IMG/VR virus record: IMGVR_UViG_3300040771_000047
Span: 25,263 to 89,262 of that record
DNA: 64,000 bases
Direction: 5' to 3' (one strand)
Source of the DNA: a virus
How positions within the stretch are numbered: the stretch's first letter is position 1; every line of letters starts with the position of its first letter. Both the position numbers and the translations under genes were made by a program. The notes below the pieces were generated by a model that saw only the letters and a program-made list of their open reading frames with translations, had not been told where the DNA came from and did not search any database. Shown piece by piece: positions 53,587 through 63,239 of this stretch.

Positions 53587-55305
53587 TTAGTCTGTATCTA
53601 CTCTTATTCCTAAGTTGTTAAAAGTGGTAACAAAGTGTAAAGGTACACCATTTACTTCAAACTCAAAGGAATTTTTATTATTATGAAACTGTGAAGGATT
53701 ATCAGTTAAAATAATAGGCATTTCAGAACCTTTTACAAAGTAATCTCCAGTTCTTTTAGCTTTAGTATTTTTAGAAGCAGCTGGTCCTCTTCGAGCTCCT
53801 CCTATTGTTGTTTTAGTTTCTTCAGTTGTTGCATCTGCTTCAGTTACACCACTAAAATCTTCTTCTGTAAATCCATAAAGCTCTGGATTATTTTTTATAT
53901 CATAAAAAGATTTATTTTTTACATGTATAGTTTTACCTGCACGATTTCTTATATCAAAATCCCCTTTTACACCATATAAGTTAGCAGGGTCTTCTGTATA
54001 CGCTCCTACTGCTTTTTGAATAGCAACTGTTGCAGCTACACCTAATACTTCAGAAGTTGCTCCATAACCAATGTTTAACCTTTCTGTATACAATTTACCT
54101 ATTTGAGTATATTGTTCACGTAACTTTTTAGCTTCAATACTTCCTTCTGGCATTTTAGCAATAGTTGCATCTAAGGCTTCTTTAATACCTTTTACACTCA
54201 TTTCTTTTCCAGCTCCTTGTCGTGGCATTTTTAATGTGTCAAAAGCAAATGAGTTTAAAGCATCATTGTATTTTTGATTAACTAAAAGTAAATCTTTCTT
54301 CTTAGTTAACACAATGTTTTTAGATACACTTCCTAAAAGATTAGTCTTGTCTGACTGTGTTTTTGCGTATTGTTCTTGTTGCCATTCATAATGACTATTA
54401 ACTTTTATACTACGTCTAGTATCTTGTTCTTTTACTTCATAGGCTATACCTGCAGCTTGTGCTTTTCTTCCAAAGAAATTGTCTGGATTTATAGTTTGTA
54501 CTTGTTGTCCTTTTTTATTTACTGAAGTATTGTATGCTCTATTAATATCAACATCTTCATACCCGGCAACTCCCGAAGCACTCCAATCATTTAAAGCTGT
54601 TTGATAGTTAACATCTGCTCCAGCTGCAGCTAAATAAGCTTGTTGTATTTCTCCTTGTGTAAGTATCTTATTATCATCAGAACTAGTGTTAATCCAAGCT
54701 CCTGATACACTATCTCTTTCAACTTTTTTACCTTTAGCTTTCATTTGAGCTAAGAATTTGTCATCAAATTCAGGATGATAGTATGTACCATCTACTTTAA
54801 GAGTGCCAGTAGATTGTTTAGTTGCATCATTATATCCTAATCCATTCTCATAGCCTGAGAAAATTTCTTTTTTCTTAATGGCTACATAATTAGCATCTTC
54901 TGGATGTGCCTTAAGATGGTCATTTAATATTTGTATTTCAGCTTCTGCTTTCTTTTTATTATTCTGCATAGTTCCAATAGGACCTGTAGTCCAATCAGCA
55001 CTAATATCTCTACCAAGTTTAGTAATGTCCCCTGTGTACTTATTGTACTCCATAGGATTAGCTTGTATGTTTTCTACAATACCACTTATCTTACCTTCAT
55101 AGTCAGCAATTCTCTTCTGCAAAGCAGGAGTATCTTGTATTAAAGATTCAGCTTTAAGTTTTTCTAAGTAAGAATTAGCACTTGCAATAGTGTCATCTAC
55201 AGCTTTTTCTTTGTTCATAATAACATTAGCCATAAGTTCAGCAGGTGCTTGATACATTTTATTATCAATAAAATGAGGTTGTGACGTTTCGTAGAATCTA
55301 CCCAT
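53587..55305 (-). CDS. Internal/structural virion protein (572 aa)
   Basis: A 572-aa protein with a long helical, coiled-coil N-terminal half (DDTIASANSYLEKLKAESLIQ and following) and a mixed, Lys-rich C-terminal half ending in beta-rich EFEVNGVPLHFVTTFNNLG. No family recognised. It sits 13 bases upstream of the giant polymerase gene and overlaps the previous gene, in the position of the cargo proteins of crAss-like phages. Confidence 0.65.
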   Translation of the reverse strand: MGRFYETSQPHFIDNKMYQAPAELMANVIMNKEKAVDDTIASANSYLEKLKAESLIQDTPALQKRIADYEGKISGIVENIQANPMEYNKYTGDITKLGRDISADWTTGPIGTMQNNKKKAEAEIQILNDHLKAHPEDANYVAIKKKEIFSGYENGLGYNDATKQSTGTLKVDGTYYHPEFDDKFLAQMKAKGKKVERDSVSGAWINTSSDDNKILTQGEIQQAYLAAAGADVNYQTALNDWSASGVAGYEDVDINRAYNTSVNKKGQQVQTINPDNFFGRKAQAAGIAYEVKEQDTRRSIKVNSHYEWQQEQYAKTQSDKTNLLGSVSKNIVLTKKKDLLLVNQKYNDALNSFAFDTLKMPRQGAGKEMSVKGIKEALDATIAKMPEGSIEAKKLREQYTQIGKLYTERLNIGYGATSEVLGVAATVAIQKAVGAYTEDPANLYGVKGDFDIRNRAGKTIHVKNKSFYDIKNNPELYGFTEEDFSGVTEADATTEETKTTIGGARRGPAASKNTKAKRTGDYFVKGSEMPIILTDNPSQFHNNKNSFEFEVNGVPLHFVTTFNNLGIRVDTD

Positions 55306-57626
55306 TACTTTTTAGTTTTCTTATTAATAGCTATGATTTTGTTATTCTTATCAAATTGGAAATACTTACTCATCTGATTTACCATGTTCATCATAGTTTC
55401 ATTCTGCTTAACTTGATTCAAATCTTTACCTGTTTGTTGAAGACCTTGCCCCATAGTAGCCTTATCTTGACCTAGTTGTTTGTAGAAAGCATCCTTGTCT
55501 TGTCTATTAGCTAAGTCAGCTGAAGCAGCTCCACCTTGCTTAACTTGGTCAATATTAAGTTTCATATTACTTTCTTGCCCTAGCATAGCCATCATTTGTC
55601 TAGCATATTGGTCAGAAAGACTAGCATTAGAATCATTAGATTGCAAGTCTACAGCTAAGTCTGTTGCTCTCATAGTGTTAACACCTCTAGAACTGTTTCT
55701 AGAATTTCTTTTAGCACCATTGGCTTGAGTAACTATTCTTTGCTTATTATTATCATTCTCTCCAGCCAACATGTTCTTAGCTTCTGCATTAGCAGCTAAA
55801 GCTTCATCTCCATAATTTGCATACTGATTTATATTGGCAGTATCAGAAGCTCTATTTTTCAAAGTATTATTCATAGGAGAGAACATAGAAACTGCATTAC
55901 CTAGTAAACCTGTAATATCTCCAGGTGTAAATTGCATGCCCATTCCTGCATTTGCTTCTGCTCCTGCTTCATCAGTATATAATGAAGCCATTTTTCCATT
56001 AGCTTGATAATCTTTTTCCATTCCTGCAAGAACTCCTACCGCACCCGCTCCAAAATTATTCATAAAATTATTAGATTGAGTAGGGGTTTGAGTTTGTGCA
56101 AAAGCATTTAAAGAATTAGTCATTTCATCTTGTTCAATATCTGAATAGCCTAAAGGACCTGTTCCTCCTGCCATCTTAACTCCTTGCTTACCTGTCCCCA
56201 TAGCAAACTCTTGCATTTGGTTAAACTGATTGGCCATCTCTTGCATCTGCAAATCGTTTTGCTCTTCATTTTCAATAGCCATTTTCATTCTAGTATGAGA
56301 ATTGGCTATGGCTTTATCTCCTTTGTTGGCTGCAAGAAGTTCATCAAGTTTAAGTTCTTTTTTTTCTCTAGCTTTCTTTCTATCTGCCATTGTTTTACCA
56401 TCAGCACCTTTAAGTTGGTCAGAGTATATCTTAGTCCCATCAGGAACATTTAAATCAATTCCACCTTGAGTATGTTTAGGTCCTTTTAATTCAGTAGCTT
56501 CTCCACCTGGAGCTTCTATCATCTCACCACCTTCTGCTTCAATTTGACCTTCAGCATCTCCCATTCCCATAGCTGCCATAGGTACTTGTTCTTTGTTAAA
56601 CATGCCGGCCATGCCCGGTGCCATACTAGATAAAAGTTGTCCACCTAATAGAGTACCCATTGCCCAAGGGTTATCAGCAGCATCAGCTTCAGCCTTTGCA
56701 AACATAATATCATTGTCAGCTAAAGCTTCAGCAGGAGTTTGCATATAATTCTTAGTATTAACTCCACTTGTGCCAGTACCATTAGCAAACTTTTTTTGAT
56801 TTGCTGAATACTGTGCCCATTGAGGAGTTTGTTGTATATCTAAGAAGTTACTATCTTTTACAAACTCTCTATCATTTGCTATATTAAAACCTTTGGCATC
56901 TGTATTTCTACTATAAAGATAAAATCCAGAATCACCAGTAGCTCCATCAGTAACTCCAGGCTGATACCTCACTATAGGTTTAGTATTATATGCTCCTGCA
57001 GTTACAGGATTACCTCCTATAACAAGTGGTAATCCTGTAGTTGGGTCAATAGGAGGGTCAATAGTAGGGGCAGTTACACCCGCTGTTCCTGTACCTTTTC
57101 CGTACTTTCTTACTGTTTTTTGTTTCATATCAGGGTTAATTATATCTTTTATAAATTTAGCATTGCTTAAATAGCCTGCTCCATATTTTTTTAAATATTT
57201 ATTATGTTCATCAGGACTACCACTAAGGGCTCTTTTAAACTGCTCTTTTTGAAGGTCTGTAGTTTTAGGTAAATATTCTTCAGCAATAGCTTCAATAGTT
57301 TTACCTGATACATTGGGTAAAAGAGAGCCAATAAAATTACTAGCTAATCCCATAACATCCCCATCTACCAAAGCTTTACCTGTATTATATATGTCATAGA
57401 CTGTTTCTGCAAAAGGGATTTTACCTAGTGCTGCACCAATCATAGTTGCTTTAGTAGCACTTTCAGAAGTTTTTTTAAGTCTGCTTTGTTCAGGAGCTAA
57501 ATAATCTTCAAGTTTTGCTTTTCCTTTAACTTTATCAGAATATCTTTTAGGGCCTATTAGAGTTGTTGTAGGACCTGCAGGCTTTAGTTTACTTTGTTGT
57601 TTATTGCTAGTTTTAGGTTGTAACAT
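55305..57626 (-). CDS. Structural/cargo virion protein, Gly/Ala-rich (773 aa)
   Basis: A 773-aa protein. N-terminal basic region, then hydrophobic Gly/Ala segments (about 38-55, ATMIGAALGKIPFAETVYD, and 72-90), a region with repeated GTGTAGV/GTGTSGV/GTGKQGV motifs and the block GGEMIEAPGGEATELKGPKH then TQGGIDLNVPDGTKIYSDQL (about 362-405), a pattern I associate with crAss-like virion proteins. The C-terminal part is Asn/Gln-rich helix. Probably an internal or tail-lumen protein; function unproven. Confidence 0.65.
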   Translation of the reverse strand: MLQPKTSNKQQSKLKPAGPTTTLIGPKRYSDKVKGKAKLEDYLAPEQSRLKKTSESATKATMIGAALGKIPFAETVYDIYNTGKALVDGDVMGLASNFIGSLLPNVSGKTIEAIAEEYLPKTTDLQKEQFKRALSGSPDEHNKYLKKYGAGYLSNAKFIKDIINPDMKQKTVRKYGKGTGTAGVTAPTIDPPIDPTTGLPLVIGGNPVTAGAYNTKPIVRYQPGVTDGATGDSGFYLYSRNTDAKGFNIANDREFVKDSNFLDIQQTPQWAQYSANQKKFANGTGTSGVNTKNYMQTPAEALADNDIMFAKAEADAADNPWAMGTLLGGQLLSSMAPGMAGMFNKEQVPMAAMGMGDAEGQIEAEGGEMIEAPGGEATELKGPKHTQGGIDLNVPDGTKIYSDQLKGADGKTMADRKKAREKKELKLDELLAANKGDKAIANSHTRMKMAIENEEQNDLQMQEMANQFNQMQEFAMGTGKQGVKMAGGTGPLGYSDIEQDEMTNSLNAFAQTQTPTQSNNFMNNFGAGAVGVLAGMEKDYQANGKMASLYTDEAGAEANAGMGMQFTPGDITGLLGNAVSMFSPMNNTLKNRASDTANINQYANYGDEALAANAEAKNMLAGENDNNKQRIVTQANGAKRNSRNSSRGVNTMRATDLAVDLQSNDSNASLSDQYARQMMAMLGQESNMKLNIDQVKQGGAASADLANRQDKDAFYKQLGQDKATMGQGLQQTGKDLNQVKQNETMMNMVNQMSKYFQFDKNNKIIAINKKTKK

Positions 57627-57654
57627 AATACTTAACTTTATTAAAGGTTAATCT

Positions 57655-60600
57655 TTATCTTTCAGAAGGCTTTTCATCTTGAACTGAAAAATTCATAATC
57701 AATCTAGTGTTGTCAAAAGTATCAAATATTAGCCTAACAACCAAGAATTTATCTCTAAAACTTTCCATCTCTCTCCAGTCCTTATTGTAGTTAATTGCAT
57801 TTGCATTTACAGTTTTATCTACGAAATAGTCAGACTGTAAATCAGATAGTTTCTTACTAAACATTGGAATTTCATAATTTGTTCTAATATCTCTAAATTC
57901 ATTTATGTTCCAATTCCTCTCTGTCCTAGAGATAGCAATATCATATAAAGAATTTTTTACTTGTTGATTAATGTAATTATCAGCTGCTGTCTTAGGTATA
58001 AGATTTTTTAACCCACTAATTTGATGAGAATTATAAACTAAAATTTTATTAAAAGTAATATCCTTTTTATCAAAGTATTCTTCGTATTCAGCATTGTATT
58101 GTTTAGCTTCTGTCTGTAACATAATGTTATCACAAAGAGCAGTCTGAGTACCATAGGTGTCCACATACTCTACAATAAAAGGATACTTTACACCAAAGAA
58201 AGTTTGGTAGTGATTCTTTCTATTAAATCTATAGATAGAAGCTCCTCCTTGCTTCCAAGCATAGAACTTCTCTTGTACTCTAAAGTAAAAACTAGGTAAG
58301 TAACTATGCCAGCTAATCCACTTTTGTTCTTTTAAAGAGTAACTCAAAGTCCAGCTATTGTTAATTGTACTTGGAACTATTGGAGTACCTTCTACATAAC
58401 TAAAAGTAGTTAAAGGAACTTGTGTAGTAACAGAAGTATCCACCTCTTCTGTGTAATTAACTGTTGTGTTTACAGTAGTAAATACCTCTTCTGTGACAGT
58501 TTGATTAGCAATTTCACCTCCACTTACTCCATTCACTGATAATTTTCCTTCAAGAATATTATAAGTAAAAACCCCCATAGTTTGAGCTTGACTAGCATCA
58601 CCTGTTTCAGGTCCATTAATAAAAACTGGAGCAAATGTATAATTACCTCTTAATGTTCCTCCTGTATTTATAAATTCATAATTTGAACTACTTATAGTTC
58701 CCCCTTTATAAGCAATAGCATCCATTTCAACATTACCTCCTGCAGCTCCTTCCAAGTTACTATTGGTGTGCCAGTAAGACCTGCACTCAAAAGTAATTAG
58801 ATTTTCATTAGGGAAATCTCGTTTTAGTTGCCCCACGTCAATATGAATAGATTCGTAACCATTACCTTTGTTATCTCCAGCCCAAAAGAAATAAATATTA
58901 GGAGATGAAGGTAAATTCCACCCAAATCTTGTACTTGCAAAAGGAGATATTAAATTACTGTTAGTATCTAAATCTGTTAATCCTGGTGGCATCTTAAATC
59001 TAAAAACTAAATGATCTACTTCAGCAAAAATACTTCTAGTTACTATTTCTGATGTAGTTACAGAATCAACTCTAGTTCTTTCTACTAATTGTATTCTGGA
59101 TTCTATTTTATCCTCTAGTATTGTTTTTGAGAACTTTAATTTACATTTTTCTATTCCTAAGTATTGAAAGTTTAAAGCCTTTTTGTCAGTTATGATTTGT
59201 TCAAAGTCATTAAAAATAACTGTGCCATCTCCTGAGTCACAAAGTTTATACCCTGTGCCCAAATCAGTTGTTATTTTAAAATCCTTTTTACTAATAATTA
59301 TTCTTTCTTTTTTAGTGTCATAGGTAGCTAAGTACCCTACTCCAATAGGGTTAGAAGGGTTGTTGCTAAAAGGATAATCAATTCCATTGTCTACATAATA
59401 ATCTTCACTCACTTTAAAGTTCATATTTTCTTTAAAGTAATTAGACATAGACGTATCTGAAAAAGCTTTTAATTGTTGACCATCAAATATGTACCATTTC
59501 TTTTCTTTATGTGAAGGAAATATTACACCAAACTTAGTTTTTATTCTCGCCCACTTATGAGAAGTTCCAGCAGAACTATTACTATCATCTACTATTTTTC
59601 TTGGTGGAACAGAGAAAAACTCACCTGTACCTAGAAAAGATAATATATCCCCCGTAATTCTTTCTTGACGAATCTGAGGTAAGTGCCATAAAGCTTCTTC
59701 TGTATGTATGTAAAGATTATTTTGAACCCTAAATACATCAGTTATTGCACCTGTTTCTCCTTCTATATCTCTATAGTTATTAGGAAGAAAAGTTCTATAG
59801 TTATCTGTAAGTTCTTCTTGAAAAGAGTCTTCAGACCAATGTGTTCTATGAGGAAAACTTTCTCTACAATCTGAACAACAGTCATATTCTAAAGGTAAGT
59901 GGTTAAAGATTTTCTGTTTATTTCTTCTATAGTAATCCAGGTTTACTTGATAAATTTCAGGTAATGCAATAGATAGGTAAGTCCTACCTCCTTCTCTCTC
60001 TTGGTCTACTACAGTTAGTTTAGACAACAAGTGTCTGTCTAACTCATTTGCAGGTTTAACAGGACCATTGTTACCATTTCCAGTTTCAGCTAAAGCAGGG
60101 GAGTCTATGAAGTCAGGAATAGAACCTACATTGGCTCCATACCTTAAAGACATGTTTACACTAGACTCAAACCATAAATTAGTCAAAGCTTCTCCATACC
60201 ATCTGATTTCATCATCAGGTGGATTAACAGCTTTAAAATTATCATTTAAAAAGTCATCCTCTATAGTTTCTCTTAAACCTTGGTCATATAACTCATTGTA
60301 GGTTTTATTCCAATTAGCTTGTTTAATACCTGAAGATGCAAGTAAAGCTCCTCCTGTAATAGCTGCAGCTCCGGCTCCCGCAACCAATGCTAAGCCTACA
60401 GAACTTAATCCTAAACTAGTCCCACCACTAAAAATAGCAGCAGCTACACCTACAGCTACAAGAAGTACACCTACAAAAATACTAAGAAAACCTCCTTTAG
60501 TTCTTCTTTGTCTAAATCTATTTTCATAAAACAGAGAGTTCACATACTTCATAGAAGTTACATAGCTGTCTCCATTGGCCACTCTAGTTTTACTTATTAC

Positions 60601-63210
60601 TCCTTCTTGGAACTTTACCATGTGCTTACTTTCTTTATAGTAAGGAAGTGTTCTAAAGTTACTGTAAGGGTCTGCTATGTTTCTCTTAAAGATTACATAA
60701 GGTAAAGTATTAATTATAGGGTCACTAAAGTCAGAGTTTAAAGATAATATACCTATTTTATTATCTGAAGATACATTAAAAACATCTTTATCTATATTGT
60801 AACTATCTTCTACATTTTTATAAGTTAATGCATCTAAATAAAATATTTCTTTAATATCTGTTTTTACAAACAAAGGCTTATGTGCAGTGTTATACGCAAG
60901 AATATTATCTTTGGTTCTTACTCTTAAATCAAAACCGTCATTATCTTTCTCAGAACCTCTATGTCTTTTACCATCATAGGATGTTCCATCTAATACATCT
61001 TGCACTAAAAAATTACTGTATAAACTACCAATACTTGAGTGTACATACTCTCCTTCTTTTATAATTTCATCTACTTCAGTGTAAGTTTTATTATTAAATT
61101 TAAATTCAGGATTAATAATACTTAAGAAATCTTTTTTAATTTTAGTAGTTGAAGCATTTGCAAAGTCTGGCATTAATAGGCCATGTGATACAAAATGTTC
61201 ATTTTGCATAGTAGAGGTAAGTACCCCACTATCTAAAATAGTTTTTTCATTCTCAGTTCTTTCATTTCTAACTATGTAATACCCTACTATTTTTTCCCCA
61301 CCTGTATCAGCTAAACTTGGCATTTCTACATTAGAAAATTCAATATTCATTACTTCAGAATAAAATAATTTACCTTCAGTTTCAGCTATATAAGGAACAT
61401 CATCTATAACATAAGTAAGACCTGTGGAAGGAGAAGGTTGTCCTGCAGTTAGTACCACACCATCTTCTTTAATAGAAACTATAGTAATAACCCCTCCCGT
61501 AAGAATAGGGTCTAAATACACTTCTTGTCCTGGAGTTGAAAGGTCATCCCAATTGGTGTACTCAATAGTTTTACTAGCATAATAAGTTGTACCGTTAGCT
61601 ATGTACTCAATTAAATATTCAATAAAATCAGCAGTAACACAATTAGGATCATAAGCAGGGTCTGCTGTGTCCGTTACACAAGGAGCAGGAAAACTAATGT
61701 TTCCATTTACTCTTATTCTTAATGTATGAAATTCAGTAGAACTTTCACTTGCTAGTACTTCAGTGAATAAAGGTTTATTAATTTCACTTCTTAAAGGAAA
61801 TCTATGATGCCTTACTAGCTTATCTTTTAAAACTGTACCTTCACTATCCACTCCCCAGTAGCCTAAATTGTCACAGGTGTCATTATCAATATACCTAGTT
61901 GAAGAAGAAGAGTTATTACCACTCATAGGATAATACGTTTTACCTTCTTCATTGGGCAGAAAAGTTGTTCCTACTGATAGTAAAGAGCTTCTCCCCGGTA
62001 TATGACAAACAGGACTTACAGTCATGTCCTCAAATATATAAACTATCCCAAAAGAATGTATTTCACCTGGAGTATAAGCTACACCATTGATGTTTGTATC
62101 AGCATGTTTAGGGTTTGTTTTATTTAGAGCATTAAGAGAAACTGTAGAAAGTATACAATCAGCTTTAATTCTACTTGCGTACCTTTGTAAAGCACAATAA
62201 TTGATTTGCTTACCTTTTACATTAGATAGTATTAATTTGTTTTCTATTTGTTCTACATGTTCTGCAGACTCAATAATATTATTAAATACAATAACATCTT
62301 GTTGGGTACCTGAACTTTCAAAATTAGCTCCTGTATAAACAAAAACTGGATTTCTAGTAGATATTTCAGCAGTGTATTTTGTATCACTAACTTGCCCACT
62401 CCCATTATTGGATTCAGTAAAAGCCAGTCTGTAAAAAGGAAAGTCTAAATCTAATTCTGATACTTCTACCCTAATAGATTTGTTAGTATCTGTACTTAAG
62501 TATAAAGGTGTAGTTTGAGAATTGCTTCCTCTAATATCTTTATAAGGACCTGTATAGCTATCATTATAAATATGCACCACTTCAGTACTAGTTATAAACT
62601 CAGTAGGATTCAGGTCTTCATCTAAATATTGTATAGAAATATTGTAACTACCTGATACTAAAACTCCTCCACTATTTAAAGCTTCTACTTTATCAAATTT
62701 AGGTATAGAATTATATGTTTTAAATAAACTAAATTTGCTTATATTCCAATTACCTAATGCATCTTTAAAGTTTTCTTCTTTTTCTATAATGAAGCTTCTA
62801 GGTTTAGGGTCTGCCCAATAAATAACTCTTTCACATCCTCTTCTTAATCTAAAAGTAGCTGATATTTGATGGTCAATCCTAAAACCTAATTTATCAGTTT
62901 GGTCAGCATCATTAACTATGACATTAAGATTACAGTTTCTATCAGCTATTGCTAAAGCAGAATCACCTATAGCAGATACTAAAAAAATTAAAGTGTTTTC
63001 TCCACCAATGTAGACTTCACCAATAGGAGAAAATCCTGCAGGCAAAGTATAACAAGCTTCATTACTTTCTTCATTAGCTCTGTGTCCAGAATCTCCTTCA
63101 TTTGTTTCGTTAACTCCATTAAGAACAAATCTAGTTGTTCCTTCCGGTTGTGAAACTAATGAGGTATCTAAACTTAATCCTCCAGGCTTTGTAACTTTAT
63201 TTTGTGCCAT
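57655..63210 (-). CDS. Large tail nozzle/muzzle-like protein (1851 aa)
   Basis: A 1851-aa beta-rich protein. The N-terminus (KPGGLSLDTSLVSQPEGTTR then FVLNGVNETNEGDSG) is typical of podovirus tail nozzle/stabilisation proteins of the P22 gp10 type, with beta-propeller-like repeats after it. About residues 900-960 contain two hydrophobic Gly/Ala helices (SIFVGVLLVAVGVAAAIFSGG and AALITGG-like), unusual in a tail protein and possibly used to enter a membrane. The C-terminal region is beta-rich with Thr/Val repeats (VTEEVFTTVNTTVNYTEEV). In crAss-like virions the corresponding muzzle closes the tail. Confidence 0.65.
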   Translation of the reverse strand: MAQNKVTKPGGLSLDTSLVSQPEGTTRFVLNGVNETNEGDSGHRANEESNEACYTLPAGFSPIGEVYIGGENTLIFLVSAIGDSALAIADRNCNLNVIVNDADQTDKLGFRIDHQISATFRLRRGCERVIYWADPKPRSFIIEKEENFKDALGNWNISKFSLFKTYNSIPKFDKVEALNSGGVLVSGSYNISIQYLDEDLNPTEFITSTEVVHIYNDSYTGPYKDIRGSNSQTTPLYLSTDTNKSIRVEVSELDLDFPFYRLAFTESNNGSGQVSDTKYTAEISTRNPVFVYTGANFESSGTQQDVIVFNNIIESAEHVEQIENKLILSNVKGKQINYCALQRYASRIKADCILSTVSLNALNKTNPKHADTNINGVAYTPGEIHSFGIVYIFEDMTVSPVCHIPGRSSLLSVGTTFLPNEEGKTYYPMSGNNSSSSTRYIDNDTCDNLGYWGVDSEGTVLKDKLVRHHRFPLRSEINKPLFTEVLASESSTEFHTLRIRVNGNISFPAPCVTDTADPAYDPNCVTADFIEYLIEYIANGTTYYASKTIEYTNWDDLSTPGQEVYLDPILTGGVITIVSIKEDGVVLTAGQPSPSTGLTYVIDDVPYIAETEGKLFYSEVMNIEFSNVEMPSLADTGGEKIVGYYIVRNERTENEKTILDSGVLTSTMQNEHFVSHGLLMPDFANASTTKIKKDFLSIINPEFKFNNKTYTEVDEIIKEGEYVHSSIGSLYSNFLVQDVLDGTSYDGKRHRGSEKDNDGFDLRVRTKDNILAYNTAHKPLFVKTDIKEIFYLDALTYKNVEDSYNIDKDVFNVSSDNKIGILSLNSDFSDPIINTLPYVIFKRNIADPYSNFRTLPYYKESKHMVKFQEGVISKTRVANGDSYVTSMKYVNSLFYENRFRQRRTKGGFLSIFVGVLLVAVGVAAAIFSGGTSLGLSSVGLALVAGAGAAAITGGALLASSGIKQANWNKTYNELYDQGLRETIEDDFLNDNFKAVNPPDDEIRWYGEALTNLWFESSVNMSLRYGANVGSIPDFIDSPALAETGNGNNGPVKPANELDRHLLSKLTVVDQEREGGRTYLSIALPEIYQVNLDYYRRNKQKIFNHLPLEYDCCSDCRESFPHRTHWSEDSFQEELTDNYRTFLPNNYRDIEGETGAITDVFRVQNNLYIHTEEALWHLPQIRQERITGDILSFLGTGEFFSVPPRKIVDDSNSSAGTSHKWARIKTKFGVIFPSHKEKKWYIFDGQQLKAFSDTSMSNYFKENMNFKVSEDYYVDNGIDYPFSNNPSNPIGVGYLATYDTKKERIIISKKDFKITTDLGTGYKLCDSGDGTVIFNDFEQIITDKKALNFQYLGIEKCKLKFSKTILEDKIESRIQLVERTRVDSVTTSEIVTRSIFAEVDHLVFRFKMPPGLTDLDTNSNLISPFASTRFGWNLPSSPNIYFFWAGDNKGNGYESIHIDVGQLKRDFPNENLITFECRSYWHTNSNLEGAAGGNVEMDAIAYKGGTISSSNYEFINTGGTLRGNYTFAPVFINGPETGDASQAQTMGVFTYNILEGKLSVNGVSGGEIANQTVTEEVFTTVNTTVNYTEEVDTSVTTQVPLTTFSYVEGTPIVPSTINNSWTLSYSLKEQKWISWHSYLPSFYFRVQEKFYAWKQGGASIYRFNRKNHYQTFFGVKYPFIVEYVDTYGTQTALCDNIMLQTEAKQYNAEYEEYFDKKDITFNKILVYNSHQISGLKNLIPKTAADNYINQQVKNSLYDIAISRTERNWNINEFRDIRTNYEIPMFSKKLSDLQSDYFVDKTVNANAINYNKDWREMESFRDKFLVVRLIFDTFDNTRLIMNFSVQDEKPSER

Positions 63211-63239
63211 GTACTTATGTATTTTAAATTTTTCTATAT

